Assembly: GCA_037974665.1 (NCBI GenBank)
Contig: CM075767.1
Location: forward strand, 31,521,498 to 31,585,497
Reading direction: 5' to 3'
DNA: 64,000 nt
Source of the DNA: Ehretia macrophylla
Lineage: Eukaryota > Streptophyta > Magnoliopsida > Boraginales > Ehretiaceae
Part shown: one piece after another, positions 44,595 through 56,140 of the stretch
Numbering within the stretch: the first letter of the stretch is position 1
Layout of the letters: every line of letters starts with the position of its first letter
The notes under the pieces: model-generated
The model's database searches: none
The model's input: only the letters and a program-made list of their open reading frames with translations
Told to the model about the DNA's origin: nothing
Program-made: the position numbers and the translations under genes

Positions 44595-44714
44595 GGGGGT
44601 GCAACACGAGGACTGCCTAGGGGGTCACCCATCCTCGTACTACTCTCGCCCAAGCACGCTTAACTTCGAAGTTCTGATGGGATATGGTTAATTAGTGCTG
44701 GTACGATCGCACCC
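44595..44714 (-). rRNA. 5S rRNA: 5S rRNA gene, copy 49 (nearest the switch, diverged)
   Basis: Full length. Variants A11G, G25T, C26A, G30A, G31T, C46T, T79G, G97A, A100C. Four changes within positions 25-31 are unusual for the array. It is the first inverted copy, 51 bp from the element 3 junction. Confidence 0.92.
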
Positions 44715-45271
44715 ATCATGTTGATGGCACAATTCCTTTATGTGTTAACGGTTCACAGTCCCAGCCTAGAGAGATTGCCCATTCAGAAGGCCCAATGGGC
44801 TTAACAACAACCCATCCACTTTAACAACGCAGCATCCTCGCAAGACGTGATATCGACGCGTTGTAGCGCCATCTAATGTCCCGCGAATAAGGTTGTCGTC
44901 CTTTTAACAGCTCACGACGTATGATCTGGGATGGAAAAACAGAGCTTAATAAGAAAAGTGGACCGAAACTGATGAAAACGTTTGATTTTGGGCTCCAAAA
45001 AGGGCACAGCGAGCAAGCTTGTTGCGCCCGACGTAGAGCTCTCGGAGAGCTTTCCAACGGTATGTTGTGCGCCGCGTAACTCCTTACGGATCAAAAGTTA
45101 TGGGTACCGGAGTGACAGAGACTTGGTCACAAGCCCTACGCCCTCGGTTTGCGGGCCCAGCCTCCACGTGAAGCGAAGTTGTCTTGCCCAAGGTGCCGTG
45201 GGATTCGATAATAGAAATGTGGTGGATAAAGTATCTTGGCAACCCTAACCGGAGGAAAAAAAATTGAAAAT

Positions 45272-45391
45272 GGGGGTGCAACACGAGGACTTATCACGGG
45301 GTCACCCATCCTAGTACTACTCTCGCCCAAGCACGCTTAACTTCGGAGTTCTGATTGGATCCGGTGCATTAGTGCTGGTATGATTGCATCC
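45272..45391 (-). rRNA. 5S rRNA: 5S rRNA gene, copy 50
   Basis: Full length. Variants G3A, G7A, C36A, C95G, G98A, G99T. Upstream sequence is of the CAAAAAGG / CTACCCCC type. Confidence 0.94.
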
Positions 45392-45948
45392 GTCATGTTG
45401 GGGGTAGAATTCCTTTTTGTGTTAACGGTTCACAGTCCCAGCCTAGAGAGATGGCCCATTTAGAAGGCCCAATGGACTTAACAACAACCCATCCGCTTCA
45501 ACAACGCAGCATCCTTGCAAGACGTGATATCGACGCATTGTAGCGCCCTCTAATGTCTTGCGAGTAAGGTTGTCATCCTTTTAAAAGCTCACGACGTACG
45601 ATCCGGGACCGAAAAACAGAGCTCAATAAGAAAAATGGCTCGAAACTGATGAAAACGTTCAATTTTGGGCTCCAAAAAGGGCACAGTGAGCAAGCTGCTG
45701 CGCCCGTCGTAGAGCCATCAGAGAGCTTTCCAACGGTATGCTGTGCGCCGCGTGACTCCTTACGGATCAAAAGTTATGGGCACCGGAGCGACAGAGACTT
45801 GGTCACAAGCCCTACGCCCTCGGTTTGTGTGCCCAGCCTCCACGTGAAGCGAAGTTGTCTTGCCGAAGGTGCCGTGGGATTCGATAATAGAAATGTGGTG
45901 GATAAAGTATCTTGGCAACCCTAACCAGAGGAAAAAAAAATTGAAAAG

Positions 45949-46068
45949 GGGGGTGCAACACGAGGACTTCCCAGGGGGTCACCCATCCTACTACTACTCT
46001 CGCCCAAGCACGCTTAACTTCGGAGTTCTGATGGGATCAGGTGCATTAGTGCTGGTATGATCGCACCC
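45949..46068 (-). rRNA. 5S rRNA: 5S rRNA gene, copy 51
   Basis: Full length. Variants G30T, C78G; both recur in the copies at 47301 and 48653 (dimer repeat). Confidence 0.96.
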
Positions 46069-46102
46069 ATCATGTTGGGGGTAGAATTCCTTTTTGTGTT
46101 AA
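46069..46102 (-). promoter_or_regulatory. Variant upstream 5S promoter (representative of many block 4 genes)
   Basis: Read on the minus strand, the -28 element is CAAAAA (complement of 46091-46096) instead of CATAAA, and -14/-13 is AC instead of GC, with a run CCCCC between -13 and -9. The same form precedes most block 4 genes between 45272 and 57493. Genes at 44595, 50683 and 55344 and those from 58052 onwards keep the CATAAA/GC form. Confidence 0.6.
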
Positions 46103-46623
46103 CGGTTCACAGTCCCAGCCTAGGGAGATGGCCCATTTAGAAGGCCCAATGGGCTTAACAACAACCCATCCGCTTCAACAATGCAGATCCTCGCAAGACG
46201 TGATATCGACGCATTGTAGAGCCCTCTAATGTCCTGCGAGTAAGGTTGTCGTCCGTTTAATAGCTCACGACGTACGATCCGAGACGAAAAAACAGAGCTT
46301 AATAAGAAAAGTGGCCCAAAATTGGTGAAAACGTTCGATTTTGGCTCCAAAAAGGGAAGAGCGAGCAAGCTTGCTGCCCCCGTCATAGAGCTCTCGGAGA
46401 GCTTTCCAACTGTATGCTGTGCGCCTCGTAACTCTTTACGGATCAAAAGTTATGGGCACCGGAGCGATGGAGACCTGGTCACGAGCCCTACGCCCTCGGT
46501 TTGCGGGCTCAGCCTCCACGTGAAGCGAAGTTGTATTGCCCAAGGTGCCGTGGGATTCGATAATAGAAATGTGGAGGATAAAGTATATTGGAAACCCTAA
46601 CCGGCTGAAAAAATATTGAAAAG

Positions 46624-46743
46624 GGGAGTGCAACACGAGGACTTCCCAGGGGGTCACCCATCCTAGTACTACTCTCGCCCAAGCACGCATAACTTCGGAG
46701 TTCTGATGGGATCCGGTGCATTAGTGCTGGTATGATTGCACCC
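46624..46743 (-). rRNA. 5S rRNA: 5S rRNA gene, copy 52
   Basis: Full length. Variants G7A, A55T (A box), C117T. Confidence 0.95.
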
Positions 46744-47300
46744 GTCATGTTGGGGGTAGAATTCCTTTTTGTGTTAACGGTTCACAGTCCCAACCTAGAG
46801 AGATGGCCCATTCAGAAGGCCCAATGGGCTTAACAACAACCCATCTGCTTCAACAACGCAGCATCCTTGCAAGACGTGATATCGACGCATTGTAGCGCCC
46901 TCTAATGTCCTGCGAGTAAGGTTTTCATCCTTTTAAAAGCTCACGACGTACGATCCGGGACCCAAAAACAGAGCTCAATAAGAAAAATGGCCCAAAACTG
47001 ATGAAAACGTTCAATTTTGTGCTCCAAAAAGGGCACAGCGAGCAAGCTGCTGCGCCCGTCGTAGAGCCATCGGAGAGCTTTCCAACGGTATGCTGTGTGC
47101 CGCGTAACTCCTTACGGATCAAAAGTTATGGGCACCGGAGCGACAGAGACTTGGTCAAAAGCCCTACGCCCTCGGTTTGCGTGCCCAACCTCCACATGAA
47201 GCGAAGTTGTCTTGCCCAAGGTGCCGTGGGATTCGATAATAGAAATGTGGTGGATAAAGTATCTTGGCAACCCTAACCAGAGGAAAAAAAAATTGAAAAG

Positions 47301-47420
47301 GGGGGTACAACACGAGGACTTCCCAGGGGGTCACCCATCCTACTACTACTGTCGCCCAAGCACGCTTAACTTCGGAGTTCTGATGGGATCAGGTGCATTA
47401 GTGCTGGTATGATCGCACCC
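47301..47420 (-). rRNA. 5S rRNA: 5S rRNA gene, copy 53
   Basis: Full length. Variants G30T, G70C, C78G, C114T. Confidence 0.96.
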
Positions 47421-47976
47421 ATCATGTTGGGGGTAGAATTCCTTTTTGTGTTAACGGTTCACAGTCCCAGCCTAGGGAGATGGCCCATTCAGAAGGCCCA
47501 ATGGGCTTAACAATAACCCATCCGCTTCAACAATGCAGATCCTCGCAAGACGTGATATTGACGCATTGTAGAGCCCTCTAATGTCCTGCGAGTAAGGTTG
47601 TAGTCCGTTTAATAGCTCACGACGTACGATCCGAGATGGAAAAACAGAGCTTAATAAGAAAAGTGGCTCGAAATTGGTGAAAACGTTCGATTTTGGGCTC
47701 CAAAAAGGGAAGAGCGAGCAAGCTTGCTGCCCCCGCCATAGAGCTCTCGGAGAGCTTTCCAACGGTATGCTGTGCACCTCGTAACTTTTTACAGATCAAA
47801 AGTTATGCGCACCGGAGCGATGGAGACCTGGTCACAAGCCCTACGCCCTCGGTTTGCGGGCCCAGCCTCCACGTGAAGCGAAGTTGTATTGCCCAAGGTG
47901 CCGTGGGATTCGATTATAGAAATGTGGTGGATAAAGTATCTTGGAAACCCTAACCGGATGAAAAAATATTGAAAAG

Positions 47977-48096
47977 GGGAGTGCAACAAGAGGACTTCCC
48001 AAGGGGTCACCCATCCTAGTACTACTCTCGCCCAAGCACGCTTAAGTTCCGAGTTCTGATGGGATCCGGTGCATTAGTGCTGGTATGATTGCACCC
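47977..48096 (-). rRNA. 5S rRNA: 5S rRNA gene, copy 54
   Basis: Full length. Variants G7A, C47G, G51C (A box edge), C95T, G108T, C117T. Confidence 0.95.
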
Positions 48097-48652
48097 GTCA
48101 TGTTGGGGTTAGAATTCCTTTTTGGGTTAACGGTTCACAGTCCCAACTTAGAGAGATGGCCCATTTAGAAGGCACAATGGGCTTAACAACAACCCATCCA
48201 CTTCAACAACGCAGCATCCTTGCAAGACGTGATATCGACGCATTGTAGCGCCCTCTAATGTCCTGCGAGTAAGGTTGTCATCCTTTTAAAAGCTCACGAC
48301 GTACGATCCGGGACCCAAAAACAGAGCTCAATAAAAAATTGGCCCGAAACTGATGAAAACGTTCAATTTTGGGCTCCAAAAAGGGCACAGCGAGCAAGCT
48401 GCTGCGCCCGTCGTAGAGCCATCGGAGAGCTTTCCAACGGTAGGCTGTGTGCCGCGTAACTCCTTACGGATCAAAAGTTATAGGCACCGGAGCGACAGAG
48501 ACTTGGTCACAAGCCCTACGCCCTCGGTTTGCGTGCCCAGCCTCCACGTGAAGCGAAGTTGTCTTGCCCAAGGTACCGTGGGATTCGATAATAGAAATGT
48601 GGTGGATAAAGTATCTTGGCAACCCTAACCAGAGGAAAAAAAAATTGAAAAG

Positions 48653-48772
48653 GGTGGTGCAACACGAGGACTTCCCAGGGGGTCACCCATCCTACTACTA
48701 CTCTCGCCCAAGCACGCTTAACTTCGGAGTTCTGATGGGATCAGGTGCATTAGTGCTGGTATGATCGCACCC
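48653..48772 (-). rRNA. 5S rRNA: 5S rRNA gene, copy 55
   Basis: Full length. Variants G30T, C78G, C119A. Confidence 0.96.
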
Positions 48773-49328
48773 ATCATGTTGGGGGTAGAATTCCTTTTTG
48801 TGTTAACGGTTCACAGTCCCAGCCTAGGGAGATGGCCCATTCAGAAGGCCCAATGGGCTTAACAACAACCCATCCAATTCAACAATGCAGATCCTCGCAA
48901 GACGTGATATCGACGCATTGTAGAGCCCTTTAATGTCCCGCGAGTAAGGTTGTCGTCCTTTTAATAGCTCACGACGTACGATCCGATACGGAAAAACAGA
49001 GCTTAATAAGAAAAGTGGCCCGAAATTGGTGAAAACGTTCGATTTTGCGCTCCAAAAAGGGAAGAGCGAGCAAGCTTGCTGCCCCCGTCATAGAGCTCTC
49101 GGAGAGCTTTCCAACGGTATGCTGTGCGCCTCGTAACTCTTTACGGATCAAAAGTTATAGTTACCGGAGCGATGGAGACCTGGTCACAAGCCCTACGCCC
49201 TCGGTTTGCGGGCCCAGCCTCCACGTGAAGCGAAGTTGTATTGCCCAAGGTGCCGTGGGATTCGATAATAGAAATGTGGTGGATAAAGTATTTTGGCAAC
49301 CCCAATCGGATGAAAAAATATTGAAAAG

Positions 49329-49448
49329 GGGAGTGCAACACAAGGACTTCCCAGGGGGTCACCCATCCTAGTACTACTCTCGCCCAAGCACGCTTAACTT
49401 CAGAGTTCTGATGGGATCTGGTGCATTATTGCTGGTATGATCGCACCC
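49329..49448 (-). rRNA. 5S rRNA: 5S rRNA gene, copy 56
   Basis: Full length. Variants C20A, G30A, C47T, C107T, C117T. Confidence 0.95.
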
Positions 49449-50005
49449 GTCATGTTGGTGGTAGAATTCCTTTTTGTGTTAACGGTTCACAGTCCCAGCC
49501 AAGAGAGATGGCCCATTCAGAAGGCCCAATGGGTTTAACAACAACCCATCTGCTTCAACAACGCATCATCCTTGCAAGACGTGATATCGACGCATTGTAG
49601 GGCCCTCTAATGTCCCGCGAGTAAGGTTGTCATCCTTTTAACAGCTCACGACGTACGATCCGGGACGGAAAAATAGAGCTTAATAAGAAAAATGGCCCGA
49701 AACTGATGAAAATGTTCGATTTTGGGCGCCAAAAAGGGCACAGCGAGCAAGCTGGCGGCCCCCGTCGTAGAGCTCTCGAAGAGCTTTCCAACGGTATGCT
49801 GTGCGCCGCGTAACTCCTTACGGATCAAAAGTTATGGGCACCGGAGCGACGGAGACCTGGTCACAAGCCCTACCCCCTCGGTTTGTGGGGCCAGCCTCCA
49901 CGTGAAGCGAAGTTGTCTTGCCCAAGGTGCCGTGGGATTCGATAATAGAAATGTGGTGGATAAAGTATCTTGGCAACCCTAACCGGAGGAAAAAAAATTG
50001 AAAAG

Positions 50006-50125
50006 GGGGGTGCAACACGAGGACTTCCCAGGGAGTCACCCATCCTAGTACTAGTCTCGCCCAAGCAAGCTTAACTTCGGCGTTCTGATGGGATCCGGTG
50101 CATTAGTGCTGGTATGATCGCACTC
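50006..50125 (-). rRNA. 5S rRNA: 5S rRNA gene, copy 57
   Basis: Full length. Variants G2A, T45G, G58T (A box), G72C, C92T. The upstream flank is further altered (AGAAAAAGGAATTCTGCGCC). Confidence 0.94.
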
Positions 50126-50682
50126 GTAATGGTGGGCGCAGAATTCCTTTTTCTGTTAGCGGTTCATAGTCCCAACCTAGAGAGATGGCCCATTCAGAGG
50201 GCCCAATGGGCTTAACAACAACCCATCTGCTTCAACAACGCATCATCCTCGCAAGACGTGATATCAACGCATTGTAGGGCCCTCTAATGTCCCGCGAGTA
50301 AGGTTGTCGTCCTTTTAACAACTCACGACGTACGATCCGGGTTGGAAAAACAGAGCTTAATAAGAAAAGTGGCCCAAAACTGATGAAAACGTTCGATTTT
50401 GGGCTCCAAAAAGGGCATAGCAAGCAAGCTTGCTGCACCCATCGTAGACCTCTTGAAGAGCTTTCCAACGGTATGCTGTGCGTCGCGTAACTCCTTACGG
50501 ATCAAAAGTTATGGGCACCGGAGCGACGGAGAGTTGGTCACAAGCCCTACGCCCTCGATTTGCGGGCCCAGCCTCCACGTGAAGTGAAGTTGTCTTGCCC
50601 AAGGTGCCGTGGGATTCGATAATAGAAATGTGGTGGATAAAGTATCTTGGCAACCCTAACCGGAGGAAAAAAAATTGAAAAG

Positions 50683-50802
50683 GAGAGTGCAACACGAGGA
50701 CTTCCCAGGGGGTCACCCATCCTAGTACTACACTCGCCCAAGCACGCTTAACTTCGAATTTCTGATGGGATCCGGTGCATTAGTGCTGGTATGATCGCAC
50801 CT
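50683..50802 (-). rRNA. 5S rRNA: 5S rRNA gene, copy 58
   Basis: Full length. Variants G1A, C44A, C46T, A71T, C117T, C119T. Upstream element is of the CATAAA form. Confidence 0.94.
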
Positions 50803-51331
50803 GTCACGTTGATGGCACAAATCCTTTATGTGTTAACGGTTCACAGTCCAAGCCTGGAGAGATTGCCCATTCAGAAGCGCCAATGGGCTTAACAACAACC
50901 CATTCGATTTAATAACGCAGCATCCTCGCAAGACGTGATATCGACGCATAGGTTGTCATCCTTTTAACAGTTCACGATGTACGATTCGGGAAGGAAAAAC
51001 AGAGCAAAATAAGAAAAGTGGCCCAAAACTGATGAAAACGTTCGATTTAGGGCTCCAAAAAAGTGCATAGCGAGCAAGCTGGCTGCCCCAGTCGTAGAGC
51101 TCTCGGAGAGCATTCCAACGGTATGTTGTGCGCCGCGTAACTCCTTGTGAATCAAAAGTTATGGGCACCGGAGCGACGGAGACTGGTCACAAGACCTATG
51201 CCCTCGGTTTGCGGGCCCTCCCTCCACGTGAAGCGAAGTTGTCTTGCCCAAGGTGCTGTGGGATTCGATAATAAAAATGTGGTGGATAAAGTATCTTGGC
51301 AACCCTAACCGGAGGAAAAAAAATTGAAAAG

Positions 51332-51451
51332 GGGAGTGCAACACGAGGACTTTCCATGGGGTCACACATCCTACTACTACTCTCGCCCAAGCACGCTTAA
51401 CTTCGGAGTTCTAATGGGATCCGGTGCATTAGTGCTGGTATGATCGCACCC
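51332..51451 (-). rRNA. 5S rRNA: 5S rRNA gene, copy 59
   Basis: Full length. Variants C39T, C78G, G86T (C box), C95A, G99A, C117T. Its downstream spacer has a 28-bp deletion at about 50950 that removes GTAGGGCCCTCTAATGTC. Confidence 0.94.
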
Positions 51452-52007
51452 GTCATGTTGGGAATAGAATTCGTTTTTGTGTTAAGGGTTCACAGTCCCC
51501 GCCTAGAGAGATGGCCCATTCAGAAGGCCCAATGGGCTTAACAACAACCCATCCGCTTCAACAACGTAGCATCCTTGCAAGACGTGATATCGACGCATTG
51601 TAAGGCCCTCTAATGTCCCACGAGTAAGGTTGTCATCCTTTTAACAGCTCACGACGTACGATTCGGGATGGAAAAACAGAGCTCAATAAGAAAAGTGGCC
51701 CGAAACTGATGAAAACGTTCAATTTTGAGCTCCAAAAAGGGCACAGCGAGCAAGCTAGCTGCACCCATCGTAGAGCTCTCGGAGAGCTTTCGAACGGAAT
51801 GCTGTACGCCGCGTAACTCCTTACGGATCAAAAGTTATGGGCACCGGAGCGACGGAGAACTTGTCACAAGACCTACGCCCTCGGTTTGCGGGCCCAGCCT
51901 CCACGTGAAGCGAAGTTGTCTTGCCCAAGGTGCCGTGGGATTCGATAAGAGAAATGTGGTGGCTAAAGTATCTTGGCAACCCTAACCGGAGGAAAAAAAT
52001 TGAAAAG

Positions 52008-52127
52008 GGGAGTGCAACACGAGGACTTTCCAGGGGGTCACCCATCCTACTACTACTCTCGCCCAAGCACGCTTAACTTCGGAGTTCTGATGGGATCCGG
52101 TGCATTAGTACTGGTATGATCGCACCC
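52008..52127 (-). rRNA. 5S rRNA: 5S rRNA gene, copy 60
   Basis: Full length. Variants C18T, C78G, G99A, C117T. Confidence 0.95.
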
Positions 52128-52684
52128 GTCATGGTGGGGGTAGAATTCCTTTTTGTGTTAACGGTTCACAGTCCTAGCCTAGAGAGATGGCCCATTCAAA
52201 AGGCCCAATGGGCTTAACAACAACCCATCCACTTCAACAACGCAGCGTCCTCACAAGACGTGATATCGACGCATTGTAGGGCACTCTAATTTCCCGAGAG
52301 TGAGGTTGTCATCCTTTTAACAGCTCACGACGTACGATCCAGGATGAAAAAACATAGCTTAATAAGAAAAGTGGCCTGAAACTGATGAAAACGTTCGATT
52401 TTGGGATCCAAAAATGTCACAGCGAGCAAGCTGGCTGCCCCAGTCGTAGAGCTCTCGGAGAGCTTTCCAACGGTATGCTGTGCACCGCGTAATTCCTTAC
52501 GGATCAAAACTTATGGGCACCGGAGCGACGGAGACCTGGTCACAAGCCCTACGCCCTCAGTTTGCGGGCCTAGCCTCCACGTGAAGCGAAGTTGTTTTGC
52601 CCAAGGTGCCGTGGAATTCGATAATAGAAATTTGGTGGATAAAGTATCTTGGCAACCCTAATCGAAGGAAAAAAAATTGAAAAG

Positions 52685-52804
52685 GAGAGTGCAACACGAG
52701 GACTTCCCAGGGGGTCACCCATCATAGCACTACTTTCACCCAAGCACGCTTAACTTCGGAGTTCGGATGGGATCCGGTGCATTAGTGCTGGTATGATCGC
52801 ACCC
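52685..52804 (-). rRNA. 5S rRNA: 5S rRNA gene, copy 61
   Basis: Full length. Variants A40C, C67T, G70A, A77G, G81T, C117T, C119T. Confidence 0.94.
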
Positions 52805-53361
52805 GTCATGTTGGGGGTAGAATTCCTTTTTGTGTTAACGGTTCACAATCCCAGCCTAGAGAGATGGCCAATTCAGAAGGCCCAATGGGCTTAACAACAA
52901 CCCATCTGCTTCAACAGCGCAGCATCCTCGTAAGACGTGATATCAACGCATTGTAGGGCCCTCTAATGTCCTGCGAGTTAGGTTGTCGTCCTTTTAACAG
53001 CTCACGACGTATGATCCAGGACAGAAAAATAGAGCTTAATAAGAAAAGTGGCTCGAAACCGATGAAAACATTCGATTTTGGGCTCCAAAAAGGGCACAAC
53101 GAGAAAGCTTGCTGCCTCCATCGTAGAGCTCTCGGAGAGCTTTCCAACATTATGCTGTGCGCCGTGTAACTCCTTACGGATCAAAATTTATGGGCACTGG
53201 AGCGATGGAGACCTGGTCACAAGCCCTACGCCCTCAGTTTGCGGGCCCAGCCTCCACGTGAAGCGAAGTTGTTTTGCCCAAGGTGCCGTGGGATTCGATA
53301 ATAGAAATTTGGTGGATAAAGTATCTTGCCAACCCTAATCGGAGGAAAAAAAATTGAAAAG

Positions 53362-53481
53362 GAGAGTGCAACACGAGGACTTCCCAGGGGGTCACCCATC
53401 ATGGCACTACTCTCGCCCAAGCACGCTTAACTTCGGAGTTCGGATGGGATCCGGTGCATTAGTGCTGGTATGATCGCACCC
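53362..53481 (-). rRNA. 5S rRNA: 5S rRNA gene, copy 62
   Basis: Full length. Variants A40C, A77G, T79C, G81T, C117T, C119T. Sister of copy 61; their spacers are nearly identical (GAAAGCTTGCTGCCTCCATC at 53103 and 53780). Confidence 0.94.
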
Positions 53482-54036
53482 GTCATGTTGGGGGTAGAAC
53501 TCCTTTTTGTGTTAACGGTTCACAATCCCAGCCTAGAGAGATGACCCATTCAGAAGGCCCAATGGGCTTAACAACAACCCATCTGCTTCAACAGCGCAGC
53601 ATCCTCGCAAGACATGATATCAACGCATTGTAGGGCCCTATAATGTCCTGCGAGTTAGGTTGTCGTCCTTTTAACAGCTCAGGACGTACGATCCGGGACG
53701 GAAAAATAGAGTTTAATAAGAAAAGTGGCTCGAAACTGATGAAAACATTCAATTTTGGGCTCCAAAAAGGGCACAGCGAGAAAGCTTGCTGCCTCCATCG
53801 TAGAGCTCTCGGAGAGCTTTCCAACATTATGCTCTGCGCCGTGTAACTCCCTACGGATCAAAAGTTATGGGCACTGGAGCGACGGAGACCTGGTCACAAG
53901 CCCTACGCCCTCGGTTTGCAAGCCCTGCCTCCACGTGAAGCGAAGTTGTCCTGCCCAAGGTGGCGTGGGATTCGATAACAGAAATGTGGTGGAGAAACAT
54001 CTTGGCAACCCTAACCGGAGGAAAAAAAATTAAAAA

Positions 54037-54156
54037 GGGGGTGCAACACGAGGATTTCCCAAGGGGACACCCATGCTAGTACTACTCTCGCGCAAGCACA
54101 CTTACCTTCGGAGTTCTGATTGGATCCGGTGCATTAGTGCTGGTATGATCGCACCC
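54037..54156 (-). rRNA. 5S rRNA: 5S rRNA gene, copy 63 (strongly diverged)
   Basis: Full length with C36A, T52G, C57T, G65C, G82C, A90T, C95T, G102A. Changes hit the A box (52, 57), the intermediate region (65) and the C box (82, 90), so this copy is probably poorly transcribed. Confidence 0.92.
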
Positions 54157-54714
54157 GTCATGGTGGGGGTAGAATTCATTTTTGTGTTAACGGTTCACAG
54201 TCCCAGCCTAGAGAGATGGCCCATTCAGAAGGCCCAATGGGCTTAACAATAACCCATCCGCTTCAATAACGCAGCATCCTCGCAAGACGTGATATCAACG
54301 CATTGTAGGGCACTCTAATGTCCCGCGAGTAAGGTTGTCGTCCTTTTAACAGCTCACGACGTATGATCCGGGATGAAAAAATAGAGCTTAATAAGAAAAG
54401 TGGCCCGAAACTAATGAAAACATTTGATTTTGGGCTCCAAAAATGGCACAAAGAGCAAGCTTGCTGCCCCCGTCGTAGAGCTCTCGGAGAGCTTTGCAAC
54501 GGTATACTGTGCACCGCGTAACTCCTTACGGATCAAAAGTTATGGGCACCGGAGCGATAGAGACCTGGTCACAAGCCCTACGCCCTCGGTTTGCGGGCCC
54601 AGACTCCACGTGAAGCGAAGTTGTCTTGCCTAAGGTGCCGTGGGATTCGATAATAGAAATGTGGTGGATAAAGTATCTTGGCGACCCTAACCGGAGAAAA
54701 AAAAAATTGAAAAG

Positions 54715-54834
54715 GGGAGTGCAACACGAGGACTTCCCAGGGGGTCACCCATCCTAGTACTACTCTCGCCCAAGCACGCTTAACTTCGGCGTTCTGATGG
54801 GATCCGGTGCATTAGTGCTGGTATGATCGCACCC
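54715..54834 (-). rRNA. 5S rRNA: 5S rRNA gene, copy 64
   Basis: Full length, close to consensus. Variants T45G, C117T. Confidence 0.96.
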
Positions 54835-55343
54835 ATCATGGTGGGCGCAGAATTCATTTTTTTGTTAACGGTTCACAGTCCCAGCCTAGAGAGATGGCCC
54901 ATTCAGAAGGCCCAATGGGCTTAACAACAACCCATCCGCTTCAACAACGCAGCATCCTCACAAGACTAGATATCGACGCATTGCAGGGCCCTCTAATGTC
55001 CCACGAGTAAGGTTGTCGTCCTTTTAACTACTCACAAAGTATGATCCGGGACGTTCAAGTTTGGGCTCCATAAAGGGTACAGTAAGCATGCTTGCTGACC
55101 CGTCGTAGAGCTCTCAGAGAGCTTTCCAACGGTATGCTGTGCGCCGCGTAATTCCTCACGGATCAAAAGTTATGGGCACCGGAGCAACGGTGACCTTTTC
55201 ACAAGCCCTACGCCCTCGGTTTGCGGGCCCAGCCTCGAATTGAAGCGAAGTTGTCTTGCCCAAGGTGCCTTGGGATTCGATAATAGAAATGTGGTGGATA
55301 AAGTATCTCGTCAACCCTAACCGGAGGAAAAAAAATTGAAAAG

Positions 55344-55463
55344 GGGAGTGCAACACGAGGACTTCCCAGGGGGTCACCCATCCTTGTACTACTCTCGCCC
55401 AAGCACGCTTAACTTCGGAGTTCTGATAGGATCCGGTGCATTAGTGCTGGTATGATCGCACCC
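55344..55463 (-). rRNA. 5S rRNA: 5S rRNA gene, copy 65
   Basis: Full length. Variants C36T, T79A, C117T. Its downstream spacer carries a 48-bp deletion at 55051-55053, with ACG present at both deletion ends. Confidence 0.95.
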
Positions 55464-56020
55464 GTCATGTTGATGGCACAATTCCTTTATGTGTTAACGG
55501 TTCAAAGTCCCAGCCTAGACAGATGGCCCATTCAGAAGGCCCAATGGGCTTAACAACAACCCATCCGCTTTAACAATGTAGCATCCTCGCAAGACGTGAT
55601 ATCGACGCTTTGCAGGGCCCCCTAATGTCCCACGAGTAAGGTTGTCGTCCTTTTAACAACTCATGATGTACTATCCGAGAAGGAAAAACAGAGAAAAATC
55701 AGAAAAGTGGCCTGAAACTGATTAAAATGTTCGGTTTTGGGATCCAAAAAAGGGCACAGCGAGCAAGTTGGCTGCACCCATCGTAGAGCTCTAGTAGAGC
55801 TTTCGAACGGTATGCTGTGTGCCGCGTAACTCCTTACGGATCAAAAGTTATGGGCACCGGAGCGACGGAGACCTGGTCACAAGCCCTACGCCCTCGGTTT
55901 GCGGGCCCAGCCTCCACGTGAGCGAAGTTGTCTTGCCCAAGGTGCCGTGGGATTCGATAATAGAAATGTGGTGGATAAAGTATCTTGGCAACCCTAACCG
56001 GAGGAAAAAAAATTGAAAAG

Positions 56021-56140
56021 GGGAGTGCAACACGAGGACTTCCCGCGGGGTCACCCATCCTAGTACCACTCTCGCCCAAGCACGCTTAACTTCGGAGTTC
56101 TGATGGGATCCGGTGCATTAGTGCTGGTATGATAGCACCC
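56021..56140 (-). rRNA. 5S rRNA: 5S rRNA gene, copy 66
   Basis: Full length. Variants G7T, A74G, C95G, T96C, C117T. Confidence 0.95.

Larger units (their letters stand above)
45272..49328 (-). repeat. Two-unit higher-order repeat, about 1352 bp, three copies
   Basis: AACAATGCAGATCCTCGCAA occurs at 46178, 47530 and 48882. GTAGAGCCATC(A/G)GAGAGC at about 45708, 47060 and 48412 marks the alternate unit. Gene variants alternate in step (G30T+C78G at 45949, 47301, 48653; C117T between them). Confidence 0.85.
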
